From: G963675935 sp963823895
GTDB lineage: Bacteria; Planctomycetota; Planctomycetia; Pirellulales; Thermoguttaceae
Length of the DNA stretch: 64,000 nucleotides
Assembly: GCA_963823895.1 (NCBI GenBank)
Contig: CAWGNG010000023.1
Coordinates: 310,001-374,000, forward strand
Reading direction: 5' to 3'
The position numbers and the translations under genes were made by a program. Shown in pieces: positions 1 through 8,584 of the stretch (positions within the stretch are counted from its first letter, which is position 1; each line of letters starts with the position of its first letter). The notes below the pieces were generated by a model. That model ran no database searches. It saw only the letters and a list, made by a program, of their open reading frames with translations, and was not told the DNA's origin.

Positions 1-738
1 CAACCCCACGTTGGATCGCATGATCAGACCGAGGAAGAAGATCACAATCGTCGCCAACGCCACCCCGCCCACCGGCAGTAGCGGCGCGGCGAAATAGGCC
101 GGCCATTTGCGGCTGGCGTAACGCAAGGCGGCAGCGACGCCGACCTGCTCGTCGGCCGCCAACTTCACCGCGGCCGTGCGACAGATCGCGCCCCCGAAGA
201 ACGCCCAGACCGCCGCGCCCCACAATCCGCAAAGGATCACACAGACGATCGAATGCAGCGAGAAGCCCGTCTGGCTCAGTCCCGCCGTTGCCGGCGCCGA
301 CAGCAGCGGCCAGCAGTGGCGAACGGGACCGACTGGCAGTCCTGGTCTTGCCGGCAGGTCAACGGTGTTGGAACCCGCGGCCGGCGGTTTCGTCGGCACG
401 CCGGCAGTTTTCGGCAAAGCGCTGCCCGGGGTTACAAGATCGAGAATCCGGGGCCGGTTGGGCACGACCTTGATAAGCTCCGACCAAGGGTTGGCGGTAT
501 AGGGATGAAGCCAACCGGTGACTTGTGCGTTCACGTCGGATTCGGGCGCGTTTGTCGGGTCGGTGCCGAAGACCATGCCGATCACGCCCCAGACGAGCAC
601 CGTCAAGAGAATACCCCCCGCACCGAGAATCATGGCGCGGACGCTGATCGCCAATCGAAACGCCCGGACGATGCCCAGCCACGGAAACAGCTCGCACCAC
701 GACACTGCACGGATTGTAGGGCCATTGCTTTCGGTCAT
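1..738 (-). CDS. Membrane protein, 3' part cut by window edge
   Basis: The frame reads from an ATG at 738 down to the window edge with no stop, so the C-terminus is missing. About 246 residues are visible. An N-terminal hydrophobic segment (around residues 35-55, after the start MTESNGPTIRAV) is followed by a soluble proline-rich stretch, then two more hydrophobic segments near residues 165-185 and 220-240. This is the layout of a polytopic inner-membrane protein. I do not recognise a named family or a catalytic motif. The continuous hydrophobic pattern and codon bias support this frame over the overlapping short frames on both strands. Function is unknown. Confidence 0.7.
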   Translation of the reverse strand, partial: MTESNGPTIRAVSWCELFPWLGIVRAFRLAISVRAMILGAGGILLTVLVWGVIGMVFGTDPTNAPESDVNAQVTGWLHPYTANPWSELIKVVPNRPRILDLVTPGSALPKTAGVPTKPPAAGSNTVDLPARPGLPVGPVRHCWPLLSAPATAGLSQTGFSLHSIVCVILCGLWGAAVWAFFGGAICRTAAVKLAADEQVGVAAALRYASRKWPAYFAAPLLPVGGVALATIVIFFLGLIMRSNVGL

Positions 739-875
739 GTCAAGACTCCCCCAAGAAAAGGTGCCTAGGGCCAACCAGTTTCCGGCATTATACGAATGCC
801 CGCCGGCAACGCAAGAGAAGCGGCGGCTTTGCGAGGAACGAGGCAAGAGCGCGTCCGAGTCAACTGTGGCGTCTT

Positions 876-956
876 GGGTGCCATGCCCACGCTTGCCGCG
901 GGCATGTTTTCCCGCGAAAACCGCTGCATGGCCACGCAAGCGTGGCCATGGCACCC
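876..956. repeat. Palindromic repeat hairpin upstream of clpS end
   Basis: A 21-nt left arm (876-896) and its inverted copy (936-956) match at 20 of 21 positions and enclose about 39 nt. The core reads GGGTGCCATGCCCACGCTTG. It lies in the 236-bp gap between clpS and the membrane protein gene. It resembles a REP-type dispersed element rather than an intrinsic terminator, since no T-run follows either arm. Confidence 0.75.
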
Positions 957-974
957 GCTTCGCGTGGAATCGGG

Positions 975-1325
975 CTATTCCGCCGCCTCGATCGTGGCCT
1001 TCATCGACCACTTGCAACCCGCCACAAGGTCGTCCTTGCCGTAGGCGTGAATCTGATCGCGCTTCAACTCGGCGTGCTCCATCGTCGTGGTCAACACGAT
1101 GACCCGGCCCTGCGTATCCACCTCCTTGGCCATCACATACCCCTTCTCGGGCTGGTAGCCAAATAGGCTCAGCAGCATCAGAATCACGTACTGGTACGAA
1201 TGGTCGTCATCGTTCCAAAGGACGACGTTGTAAGGCGGCTGCCGCTTCGTCTCCTCCTCGCTCCGTTCGCGCGGCCGGGCGGCAACCTCTTCCACGGTTA
1301 CAGTGGCGACGGCTTGATCGGACAC
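975..1325 (-). CDS. clpS: ATP-dependent Clp protease adaptor ClpS
   Basis: The 116-residue protein contains the ClpS core. After a charged N-terminal tail (residues 1-30) comes PYNVVLWNDDDHSYQYV, the hallmark strand with the conserved Asn and Asp residues of the N-degron pocket. Later segments GYVMAKEVDTQGRVIV and HAELKRDQIHAYG match the rest of the fold. ClpS binds the N-domain of ClpA or ClpC in the cytoplasm and delivers N-end-rule substrates. The length is slightly above the usual 90-110 residues because of the tail, and the C-terminal GCKWSMKATIEAAE is typical. It is monocistronic here; no clp ATPase gene is adjacent. Confidence 0.95.
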   Translation of the reverse strand: MSDQAVATVTVEEVAARPRERSEEETKRQPPYNVVLWNDDDHSYQYVILMLLSLFGYQPEKGYVMAKEVDTQGRVIVLTTTMEHAELKRDQIHAYGKDDLVAGCKWSMKATIEAAE

Positions 1326-1352
1326 GGCTTCCTCACTTCCTCGGCATATCTG

Positions 1353-1439
1353 CGTAGCACGGGCATCTTGCCCGTGACCAAACTCGACCGGGCATCTTGC
1401 CCGCGACCTAAGAGCACGGGCAAGATGCCCGTGCTACGT
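1353..1439. repeat. Palindromic repeat with GGGCATCTTGCCC core
   Basis: Inverted arms at about 1354-1376 and 1412-1437 share the core GTAGCACGGGCATCTTGCCC, with a third partial copy between them at 1389-1404. The element lies between clpS and the divergent dipeptidase gene. The same core occurs inside the GH38-like gene at about 40294, so it is a dispersed family. Each arm is itself a short palindrome (GGGCA-TCT-TGCCC). Confidence 0.8.
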
Positions 1440-1527
1440 CAAATCGCATTACCCAATGGTCGAAACGGCCGCCACCTATTATATTGACATGCTCGACGTT
1501 GTCCAACCAACTCCCCGGTGAAAAACC

Positions 1528-2912
1528 ATGACCGCCATCGACCAATACCTGGAAATCCACGCCGCCCGGTTCGAGGAAGAGTTGTGCGAGTTCCTCCGTA
1601 TTCCCAGCATCAGTGCCGACCCCGCCCACCGCGACGACATGCACCGGGCCGCCGAGTGGGTGGCCGACCAGTTCCGTCGCCTGCGTTTTGCGGCGGAGAT
1701 CATTCCCACCGCGGGCCATCCGCTGGTCTATGCCGAGTCGCCCAATGTGCCCGGCGCCCCGACCGCCCTGGTCTACGGGCATTACGACGTGCAGCCGGCC
1801 GAGCCGCTGGAAAAATGGACGACGCCCCCCTTCGAGCCGACCCGCCGCGACGGCAAGCTCTACGCCCGCGGCGCCACGGACGACAAAGGGCAGTTGTTCA
1901 CCCATCTGAAGAGCGTCGAGGCCTGGATCACCGTCGAGGGTCGCCTGCCACTGAACCTCAAGTTCTTGATCGAAGGCGAAGAAGAGGTCGGCAGCATGGC
2001 GCTGGAAAAGTTCCTCGACGAGCACGCCGATCGCCTCGCCTGCGACTGCGTGGTCATCAGCGACGGCGGGCAGTTCGCCCCCGGTATGCCGGCCATCACC
2101 TACGGCCTGCGCGGCATCGCCTATTGCGAGCTTCGCCTGACCGGCCCCGACCGCGATCTGCACTCCGGCTCGTTCGGCGGATCGGTCACCAATCCCGTCA
2201 ACGCCCTGGCCAAGATTCTCGCCCAACTGACCGACAACCAGGGCCGCGTGACGATCCCCGGCTTTTACGACAACGTGGTGCCGCTTACGGATCGCGAGCG
2301 CAAGGAGATGGCGGCCTTGCCCTTCGATGAGCGGGAGTTTTTCGAGAGCGTCGGCGTGACCGGGGCGGTCGGCGAGGTCGGTTACACCTCGCTCGAACGC
2401 CGCTGGGCCCGGCCGACCTTCGATCTCTGCGGCATCTGGGGCGGCTATCAGGGCGAAGGCTCGAAGACCGTCCTCCCCTCGACCGCCGCCGCCAAACTCA
2501 GCTTCCGCCTGGTCCCCAATCAAGAGCCGGCCAAGATCAACGCCGGCCTGCGGCGGAGGATTGACGAATTGTGTCCGCCGGGCATCAAGGCCGAGCTGAT
2601 CGGCCTGCACAGCGCCCCGGCGTGTTGGTGCCGCTGGACAGTCCCTACGTCGAGGCCGCCGCCCGGGCGATCGAACACGCCTTCGGCCGTCGGCCCGTCT
2701 TCACTCGCGAGGGCGGTTCGATTCCGATCGTCACCGCCTTCCACCAGCAACTCCACGCCGACGCCCTCTTAATCGGCTGGGGCCAGGAAGACGACAACTG
2801 TCACAGCCCCAACGAAAAGTTCTCCCTGGCCGACTTCCACCGCGGCATCAAGGCCAGCGCGAAGCTCTGGGAAGAACTGGCTCGCATTGTGGATGGAAGC
2901 GGCAGGAAGTGA
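1528..2912 (+). pseudogene. M20 family dipeptidase (PepV/ArgE-DapE type), frameshifted
   Basis: The first frame (from ATG 1528) carries the M20 metallopeptidase signature: YGHYDVQPAEP (first zinc His/Asp), the RGATDDKGQ segment (bridging Asp), and EGEEEVGS with the catalytic Glu. Homology leaves this frame at about 2620 and continues in the next frame to 2912 (GVLVPLDSPYVEAAARAIEH, then GWGQEDDNCHSPNEKFSL with the last zinc ligand). Adding one base in the CCCCGG run near 2620 gives a seamless protein of about 461 residues, the normal family length. The family cleaves dipeptides or N-acyl amino acids in the cytoplasm. Either a recent inactivating indel or a sequence error explains the break. 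The stop overlaps a possible GTG start of the methylase downstream. Confidence 0.85.
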
Positions 2913-2947
2913 GAATCCGTCTCCGATTACGCAAAAGGAATGGCGCG

Positions 2948-3838
2948 ATGAGATCAGAAATTCAGATGTTTCGGCAAGGAAATGATACCGTTTTTTGGGG
3001 CGACGCCATTGGCGTGCTGGAGACACACATTCCGGATGCCTCCGTGGACTTGATTTTTGCGGACCCACCCTACAACATAGGGAAGAAGTTCTCCGGATTC
3101 ATCGACCGCTGGCCCTCCGATGCCGAATACGTCGAGTGGTGCAAGCGATGGCTGGACCTCTGTATCCGCAAGCTTTCCAATTCGGGTTCACTTTACCTGA
3201 TGGCTAGCACGCAGTGCATGCCCCACTTGGACATCTACCTTCGTGAGCGCCTGTCGGTTCTGGGGCGAATTGCTTGGCATTATGACAGTTCCGGGGTTCA
3301 AGCAAGAAAATACTATGGTTCGGTCTACGAGCCAATACTTTATTGCGTGAAGGATGTGCAACACTACACCTTCAATTCCGATGAAGTGGCCATCGAAGCG
3401 AGGACTGGAGCGCAACGTAAACTGATCGACTACCGTAAACCCAAGCCGGCGATATACAATTCCAAGAAAGTTCCGGGAAATGTGTGGTATTTTGTGCGCG
3501 TCCGCTACCGCATGAGCGAGTACGAGCACCATCCAAGCCAAAAGCCGGAGTCGTTGCTGGAGCGCGTCGTAAAAGCCAGCAGCAAACCGGGGGACACTGT
3601 GCTCGATCCGTTTTCCGGCACGTTCACTACTTCTGCCGTAGCCCATCGTCTTGGAAGAACCACGATCGGCATTGAAATCGAGCAAGAGTATGTGAAGATT
3701 GGCCTTCGCCGCCTTGGAATCGCCGACCACTGGAACGGCGAGCGCTTGTCGCCGCCGCAAAAACGCTACATTCGCAAGAACGGCGCAGCGACAGGCCGCG
3801 CCCCTGCTTCCTGCCAGGAAAGCCTATTCCAGCCATGA
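2948..3838 (+). CDS. DNA adenine methyltransferase, YhdJ-like, of a type II R-M pair
   Basis: The order of motifs is beta-class: FADPPYNIGKKF (motif IV, near residue 40) comes first, and the AdoMet-binding motif I DPFSGTFTTSAVA lies near residue 227. Segments such as WHYDSSGVQARKYYGSVYEP, PGNVWYFVRVRY and HPSQKPESLLERV closely match what I remember of E. coli YhdJ, which methylates adenine in ATGCAT. ATGCAT recognition here is therefore an inference. I chose ATG 2948 because AAAGGA lies 7-8 nt upstream; a GTG at 2909 would add 13 residues. The stop overlaps the start of the next gene (ATGA), which suggests translational coupling. The pair has visibly lower GC than its neighbours, a sign of transfer. 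Confidence 0.92.
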   Translation: MRSEIQMFRQGNDTVFWGDAIGVLETHIPDASVDLIFADPPYNIGKKFSGFIDRWPSDAEYVEWCKRWLDLCIRKLSNSGSLYLMASTQCMPHLDIYLRERLSVLGRIAWHYDSSGVQARKYYGSVYEPILYCVKDVQHYTFNSDEVAIEARTGAQRKLIDYRKPKPAIYNSKKVPGNVWYFVRVRYRMSEYEHHPSQKPESLLERVVKASSKPGDTVLDPFSGTFTTSAVAHRLGRTTIGIEIEQEYVKIGLRRLGIADHWNGERLSPPQKRYIRKNGAATGRAPASCQESLFQP

Positions 3839-4941
3839 GCAAGCAGCATCTCTTTACGCCGATCATCGAAGAGCTTCTCAAAAAGCGTTATGGCGACGTT
3901 GCGGGCGCGATTTTCAACAAGAGCGAACTTCTGAATTACCTCAACAAGAAGACGGAATCAGCTTCCTCGGGTTCCAAGGCGAGGTCCGCCTTTGGCAAAC
4001 ATTTTTCCATTTACGCGCTCGTCGCCGATTACATCGAAAAAGGATACGTCGAATCGGGTTCCTACTCGGATTACGAAGGGGCCCGCTTCAGCGATCTATT
4101 TCGCCAGCAGAGATCACTGCCGTTTGGAACGAAACTCCAAAACCACGATCTCAACAACCGGATCAACGATGACTTTCGCAGTAATTTCCCGGACTGTGAA
4201 TTCGTGCCCGTCCTCCATGATCCCGTGGTCCACCGGTACTGGATTAACGAAAATCTCTTGAGAATCCAAGTCGGCGAGTCTGCCTACAATATCGCTCCGG
4301 CCATTCTCGACATTATCCGGGCTTACATCGCCGCCAAGAAGAGCGCGATTGAGCAGTTTCTTCTAGACTGTCAACGGATGGCGACACTGCGGCGAAAGAA
4401 CATGGCAGAGGTGCGGGAGTTCATCAGCGGACGTCTGCAACCAAACGTCGATGCCAGGGTCTTCGAGATTGTGAGCTATGCGATTCTCAAGGAGCATTAC
4501 GGAGCCCAATCCGTCTTTTGGGGTTGGGGGCTGGATTCCGTTCGCGAGGAAGGGCTCGTGCTCTACAAGACAGGAAGAACAAACGCCAACGACGGCGGCA
4601 TTGACTTCGTCATGAGACCGGTTGGGCGTTTCTTTCAGGTCACCGAAACGGTGGACGTGCGCAAGTACTTTCTCGATATCGACAAAGTCCAACGGTTCCC
4701 ATTGACGTTCGTCGTCAAGTCGCTTGACCCCATTGATGCGATTCGCGATCGCATTCAAATACAGGCAACGCGCGTCTGCTCGATTAAGAAGGTCGTAGAA
4801 CGGTATATGAGTTGCATCGAAGAAATCATCAACATTCCAATCTTGCTCGAACGATTTGACGACGTGTGCAAACGCAACCGACTAAAGCCGATCATGGACG
4901 AAATCGTCCTCCAGAGCAAGGTGGAGTTCAACATAGATTAG
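3835..4941 (+). CDS. Putative type II restriction endonuclease partner
   Basis: The 368-residue protein has no family I can name with certainty. Its role is inferred from the 4-bp ATGA overlap with the methylase. The best candidate for a nuclease core is in the middle: NDGGIDFVMRPVGRFFQVTE near residues 258-277 has the D-x(10)-Q-x-T spacing of a PD-(D/E)XK active site with Gln in place of Glu and Thr in place of Lys, followed by KYFLDIDKVQRFPLTFVVKS. Helical charged N-terminal and C-terminal regions flank it. If the methylase reads ATGCAT, this would be an AvaIII/NsiI-type enzyme. Base composition is lower in GC, like the methylase. Confidence 0.65.
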   Translation: MSKQHLFTPIIEELLKKRYGDVAGAIFNKSELLNYLNKKTESASSGSKARSAFGKHFSIYALVADYIEKGYVESGSYSDYEGARFSDLFRQQRSLPFGTKLQNHDLNNRINDDFRSNFPDCEFVPVLHDPVVHRYWINENLLRIQVGESAYNIAPAILDIIRAYIAAKKSAIEQFLLDCQRMATLRRKNMAEVREFISGRLQPNVDARVFEIVSYAILKEHYGAQSVFWGWGLDSVREEGLVLYKTGRTNANDGGIDFVMRPVGRFFQVTETVDVRKYFLDIDKVQRFPLTFVVKSLDPIDAIRDRIQIQATRVCSIKKVVERYMSCIEEIINIPILLERFDDVCKRNRLKPIMDEIVLQSKVEFNID

Positions 4942-4993
4942 ACTGGCGGCAATTCGCCTATTCCTATCATCAAACTAGCCCCGGTGCTTTCCC

Positions 4994-6277
4994 ATGCTCG
5001 ATCGCAAATTCATCGTAGAAAACGCCGACCTGGTCGCGCAAAACTGTGTGAACCGCGGCGTCAAGGTCGATGTCCACCGCTTCGTTCAACTGGAACAGAC
5101 CCGCCGGCTCATCCAGATCGACGTGGAAGAGCACAACCGCAAGGCGAACGAGGTCTCCAAGTTGATCGGCAAGGCGAAAGACCCCGCCGAGCGCGAGGCC
5201 CGCAAGGAAGAGGGGCGGCTGTTGCGGGAAAAGACGCAGACGCTCCAGGCGAATCTCGACGAAATGTCCGCCGAACTGGAGACGCTGCACCGGCAGATTC
5301 CCAACCTCTCGCATCCCGACGCCCCGATCGGCGTGGACGACAAATCGAACCTGGAACTGTTCCGCGGCAAAACGCCGCTGCGCAACTTCTCGTTCAAGCC
5401 GTTGGACCACGTGCAGCTTGCCGAGAAGCTCGACCTGGTCGATTTCGAGGGCGGGGCCAGCGTCGCCGGCCACGGGTTTTATTTCCTTAAGAACGAGGCC
5501 GTGCTGCTGGAGTTGGCCTTGCAGCGTTACGCGGTCGAGACGCTCGCCGGCGAGGGCTTTACGCCGGTCAGCACGCCCGACCTGGCCCGCAACGACATTC
5601 TCACCGGCATCGGCTTCAATCCCCGCGGGCCGGAGACGCAAATCTACAGCATTGAGAACAGCGACCTGAGCCTGGTGGCCACGGCCGAGATCACGCTGGG
5701 CGGCATGTTGGCCGGCCAAATCCTCGACGCCGAATCGCTGCCGCGGAAGTATTGCGGCATCAGCCATTGTTTCCGCACCGAGGCCGGCGCCCACGGCCGC
5801 GCCACCCGCGGGCTGTACCGCGTCCATCAGTTCACCAAGATCGAGATGTTCGCCTTCACCCTGCCCGACCAGAGCGACGCGATGCTCGACCAGCTTCGCG
5901 GCCTGGAGTGCCGGCTGTTCGACGGCCTGGGCATTCCGTACCGCGTCGTCGACACGGCCACGGGCGATCTCGGCGGTCCGGCCTATCGCAAGTTCGATCT
6001 CGAAGCCTGGATGCCCGGCCGCGGCGAGGCCGGCGAGTTCGGCGAGGTGACCAGCACCAGCAACTGCACCGACTACCAAGCCCGGCGGCTAAACGTCCGC
6101 TACAAAATCGCCGGCGAAAAAGGCACCCATTTCGTCCACACGTTAAACGGCACCGCCATCGCCGTCAGCCGCACACTAATCGCCATTCTGGAAAACTACC
6201 AACAGGCCGACGGGTCGATTGTGATTCCGGAGGTTTTGCGGGCGTTTGTGGGAGGGGACCGGATTGCGAGGGTGTAG
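4994..6277 (+). CDS. serS: Seryl-tRNA synthetase
   Basis: The 427-residue protein has the full SerRS layout. An N-terminal antiparallel coiled-coil tRNA-binding arm (residues about 25-105; RRLIQIDVEEHNRKANEVSK and LQANLDEMSAELETLHRQIP) precedes the class II catalytic domain. Visible class II features are VATAEITLGGMLAGQILD, the motif 2 segment CFRTEAGAHGRATRGLYRVH, the FGEVTSTSNCTDYQARRLNV serine/ATP-binding region and the motif 3 Arg near the end (LNGTAIAVSRTLIAILENYQ). It charges tRNA-Ser in the cytoplasm. It stands alone, 52 bp after the restriction gene, so the R-M pair was probably placed between the dipeptidase gene and serS. Confidence 0.97.
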   Translation: MLDRKFIVENADLVAQNCVNRGVKVDVHRFVQLEQTRRLIQIDVEEHNRKANEVSKLIGKAKDPAEREARKEEGRLLREKTQTLQANLDEMSAELETLHRQIPNLSHPDAPIGVDDKSNLELFRGKTPLRNFSFKPLDHVQLAEKLDLVDFEGGASVAGHGFYFLKNEAVLLELALQRYAVETLAGEGFTPVSTPDLARNDILTGIGFNPRGPETQIYSIENSDLSLVATAEITLGGMLAGQILDAESLPRKYCGISHCFRTEAGAHGRATRGLYRVHQFTKIEMFAFTLPDQSDAMLDQLRGLECRLFDGLGIPYRVVDTATGDLGGPAYRKFDLEAWMPGRGEAGEFGEVTSTSNCTDYQARRLNVRYKIAGEKGTHFVHTLNGTAIAVSRTLIAILENYQQADGSIVIPEVLRAFVGGDRIARV

Positions 6278-6344
6278 GAATGACTAACGGCAATGGGGGA
6301 AGACGGCGATAGCCCCCGCGGAGACTCAAGAAAGGCGTGAAACA

Positions 6345-7181
6345 ATGGCATCACGGAAACTGGCGGCGGCCCAGGCTGTGGGTTGGGCAGCGCTCTGCAC
6401 CTCCCTCTTGATGTTCGCCTTCACCTATTACGGCGCCGTCTCGGACAAAGCGCCCATTATTGCGGTCTTCCTCCTGGTGATTGGAATTCTCTGGTGGCTG
6501 AAGGTCGTGCCGGCGATTCGAGAAAAGGTCCAGCCTGAGGAATCGGCAAAGCGGTATGAAGCTGATTCCCACCACGGCACCGCTCCGAAGGGCGATGAAA
6601 GGCTGTTGCACGCCCGCTCGTTCCGACTTGAGCCGGGTACCGAGCGTTCGGAACTCCTGTCTGAGAACGGTGAGGTAATCGGTACAATGATCGGCACGCA
6701 CGAAACGGGCCGGATCTGGATAATCGCCGTCGATTCATGCGAAGCACCTGTGCTCCACCTTCGTTGCAAGAACCCCGGCGCTTGGTGGCATTATGGCTAC
6801 AAACGAAGAGTGCGGTGGCTTGTCACGGAGGCCACTGGCGAGCGACAAATCGGCATCGTAGAACTTCGCCCCACCTTTCTCGGCAGGTTCCGGTGGCGTA
6901 TTGAGACCGAGACAGATCCCGAGTTCGGGCAGGTCAAGGCTGGCGTAGAGTGGAGCCGTTTGGCCGTCGGCCTAGGCGGCGCCACCACCGCCATGCTGCC
7001 TAGCCTTGGACACCACGCAACCGTTTTCATGCGATCTCGGCCAGTTTGCGCCCTATCGTGGTCCGGCCGCTCCGCGGCTCTGACTTTTGGCCCGGAAAAG
7101 TGGGAGCCCGTGGAGCGAAAACTTGCCCTCGCAACCGTCGCGCTCGTAGCTTTGTGTCCGAACTACTACAAACATGCCTGA
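6345..7181 (+). CDS. Hypothetical membrane protein with soluble beta-rich domain
   Basis: The 278-residue protein begins with two transmembrane helices (about residues 10-30 and 38-56, ending in GILWWLKVVPAIREKV). The soluble part (about residues 80-225) has alternating hydrophobic strands such as SELLSENGEVIGTMIGTHE and IWIIAVDSCEAPVLHL, with repeated GxxxG-like turns reminiscent of LURP/scramblase-type tubby barrels; that comparison is only an impression. A hydrophobic stretch near the C-terminus (KLALATVALVALC) may be a third membrane segment. No catalytic motif is visible. It is 67 bp downstream of serS on the same strand. Confidence 0.65.
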   Translation: MASRKLAAAQAVGWAALCTSLLMFAFTYYGAVSDKAPIIAVFLLVIGILWWLKVVPAIREKVQPEESAKRYEADSHHGTAPKGDERLLHARSFRLEPGTERSELLSENGEVIGTMIGTHETGRIWIIAVDSCEAPVLHLRCKNPGAWWHYGYKRRVRWLVTEATGERQIGIVELRPTFLGRFRWRIETETDPEFGQVKAGVEWSRLAVGLGGATTAMLPSLGHHATVFMRSRPVCALSWSGRSAALTFGPEKWEPVERKLALATVALVALCPNYYKHA

Positions 7182-7200
7182 TCTCGTGGATGTGCCCCTA

Positions 7201-7764
7201 CGGTCGTTCACGACCGTTTCCGCGCAGCGGTAATCGGCCCGGCGTTTACGCCGGGTTTGCGGGGGCTCAACGCTGCTACGATGTCAGGCCCGTTCTACGG
7301 GCCTCCTGCTTGGGCCGGCCGCCCCAGGACGCCACCATGCGGCGAGGAGGCCCGTCAAACGGGCCTGACATGCGCCGGTATGCGACCTCTCCCAACCCGG
7401 CGTAAACGCCGGGCCTAACACCGCCTGCGGCGGAAAGGACCGTAAACGGTCCTGACATACGCCGGGCTCAGCGGACGTGAAACGGAGTCGTCCGGGACGT
7501 GGGGTCGCGCACAACCGGGTCGGCCGCGCAGAACAGTCGCACCGAACAGGCGCAGAACAGGGCCGGGAGCGCGCAGAGCCGGGCCGGCGCAGAACAGCCG
7601 TGCAGAGCAAGGTCGGCGCGCAGAATCTGGTCAGGAGTCTCTGTCCCGTCCTCAGGGTCGTTCACGACCCTTTCCGCGCAGCGGTAATCGGCGCGGCGTT
7701 CACGCCGGGTTCGCGGGGGCTCAACGCTGCTACGGTGTCAGGCCCGTTCTACGGGCCTCCTGCT
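7201..7764. repeat. Hairpin repeat island with two 110-nt direct copies
   Basis: The 647-bp gap between two genes is filled by short perfect hairpins. A 110-nt unit (7201-7310) recurs at 7655-7764 with few changes and equal length. Each unit contains GGTCG-TTCA-CGACC, GGCG-TTTA-CGCC and GGCCCG-TTCTA-CGGGCC stems. Inverted or related hairpins lie between the copies (GGCCCG-TCAAA-CGGGCC near 7347, CCCGGCG-TAAA-CGCCGGG near 7398, GGACCG-TAAA-CGGTCC near 7437). At 7520-7620 there is a low-complexity stretch built on GCGCAGAACAG and GGCCGG words. I see no convincing gene in this interval. Confidence 0.8.
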
Positions 7765-7828
7765 CGGGGGCGTGCCAGTCGGACCGAACGCAGTTGGCCA
7801 GTTGTTCGCAGCATGGTAGAGTAGATAT

Positions 7829-8032
7829 ATGATCGATTTTGGAACCGGCCCGAGCGTTGAACAATCAAATCCGTGGCTTCGCGATCAGGCGGGGCGAATC
7901 GAGCGGATTTTGGACGTGGCGGAGCGCAACAGCGTCATCGAGGGCCTGCCTCCGTTTTCCGAAGAGTTCAAGCGGCAGTTGCGCGAAGAACTCAAGGGCG
8001 ACTCTTCGCCCGCGCCAGCGCCCGGCGAATGA
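7829..8032 (+). CDS. Small hypothetical protein, 67 aa
   Basis: The short acidic protein starts at ATG 7829 (MIDFGTGPSVEQSNPWLRDQ) and ends in a proline-rich tail (SSPAPAPGE). Residues 18-56 are predicted helical and amphipathic (RIERILDVAERNSVIEGL, FSEEFKRQLREELKG). There is no strong Shine-Dalgarno sequence, but AT-rich TAGAGTAGATAT just upstream could hold a -10 element. The codon pattern is better than in the surrounding repeats. I do not recognise a family. Confidence 0.5.
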   Translation: MIDFGTGPSVEQSNPWLRDQAGRIERILDVAERNSVIEGLPPFSEEFKRQLREELKGDSSPAPAPGE

Positions 8033-8181
8033 TCTCGATCATCGGGCCGTAGCGGCGTTTGAAAGCAGCTTTGGCAGCCTCAATGTACTGCTGTTGGCCC
8101 AGGAAGCTCCCTTGAAATCTCGCCGGCCGCCTGCTATAAAGTGTGCGCGTGTATATCAGCGGCGGGCGCAGCGTGGGAGCG

Positions 8182-8327
8182 GGAGGTTTCGCAACACCGC
8201 GCCGTAAAAAGAGGGGGGAAAGCCGACGCCGGCATCCTCGCCACAACCTCTTTCGCCCAAATGCCTTCCGACCAGCGAGACCGCCAGGCGAAAGATCAAG
8301 AAATGAAAAGGGTGTTGCAAAACCTCC
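8182..8327. repeat. MITE-like element with 16-bp terminal inverted repeats
   Basis: GGAGGTTTCGCAACAC (8182-8197) is repeated inverted at 8312-8327 with 15 of 16 matches, bounding 146 bp. The interior has short palindromes but no good open frame. The ends and size resemble a miniature inverted-repeat element or a large REP-type module. It sits in the 552-bp gap between the 67-aa protein and the 116-aa protein; a minus-strand frame over 7992-8375 runs straight through it and was not called. Confidence 0.65.
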
Positions 8328-8410
8328 GTCGGCCGTACCGCTCAAGGCCGCCGAAAACGGGCACGCTGGCGCCATTATTGAGCCCTCATGTCCTTAATCG
8401 CCAGGAATTT

Positions 8411-8536
8411 CGCCACGAAAACACGAAAGAACGAAGACACGAAAGAGAAGGAAGTGAAATAAGTGGCCATTCGAGTTGGCAACTCATAGCCGGCTCTACC
8501 TTATTCGCGTCTTCGCCCTTTCGTGCTTTCGTGGCG
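8411..8536. repeat. Inverted repeat with CGCCACGAAAACACGAAAG arms
   Basis: A 28-nt left arm (8411-8438) and an inverted right arm (8509-8536) match at about 25 of 28 positions and enclose 70 bp. The arms contain the near-tandem word CACGAAAG. Together with the preceding element it fills the gap 8033-8584, in which I see no gene. Confidence 0.75.
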
Positions 8537-8584
8537 ATCCAATAACGATGCTAGAGTCTCCGAGAACGTCGCAGAAACACCGTC

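Noticed and set aside
1408..2610. 400-codon minus-strand open frame
   Set aside because: Shadow of the M20 dipeptidase; no domain, low-complexity composition.
4970..6079. 369-codon minus-strand open frame
   Set aside because: Shadow of serS, whose plus-strand motifs are unmistakable.
7201..7764. Possible CRISPR array
   Set aside because: The hairpins differ in sequence, are irregularly spaced and lack unique spacers of constant length; no cas genes are near.
7992..8375. 127-codon minus-strand frame
   Set aside because: It runs through the inverted-repeat element at 8182-8327 and overlaps the 67-aa gene; no ribosome site.
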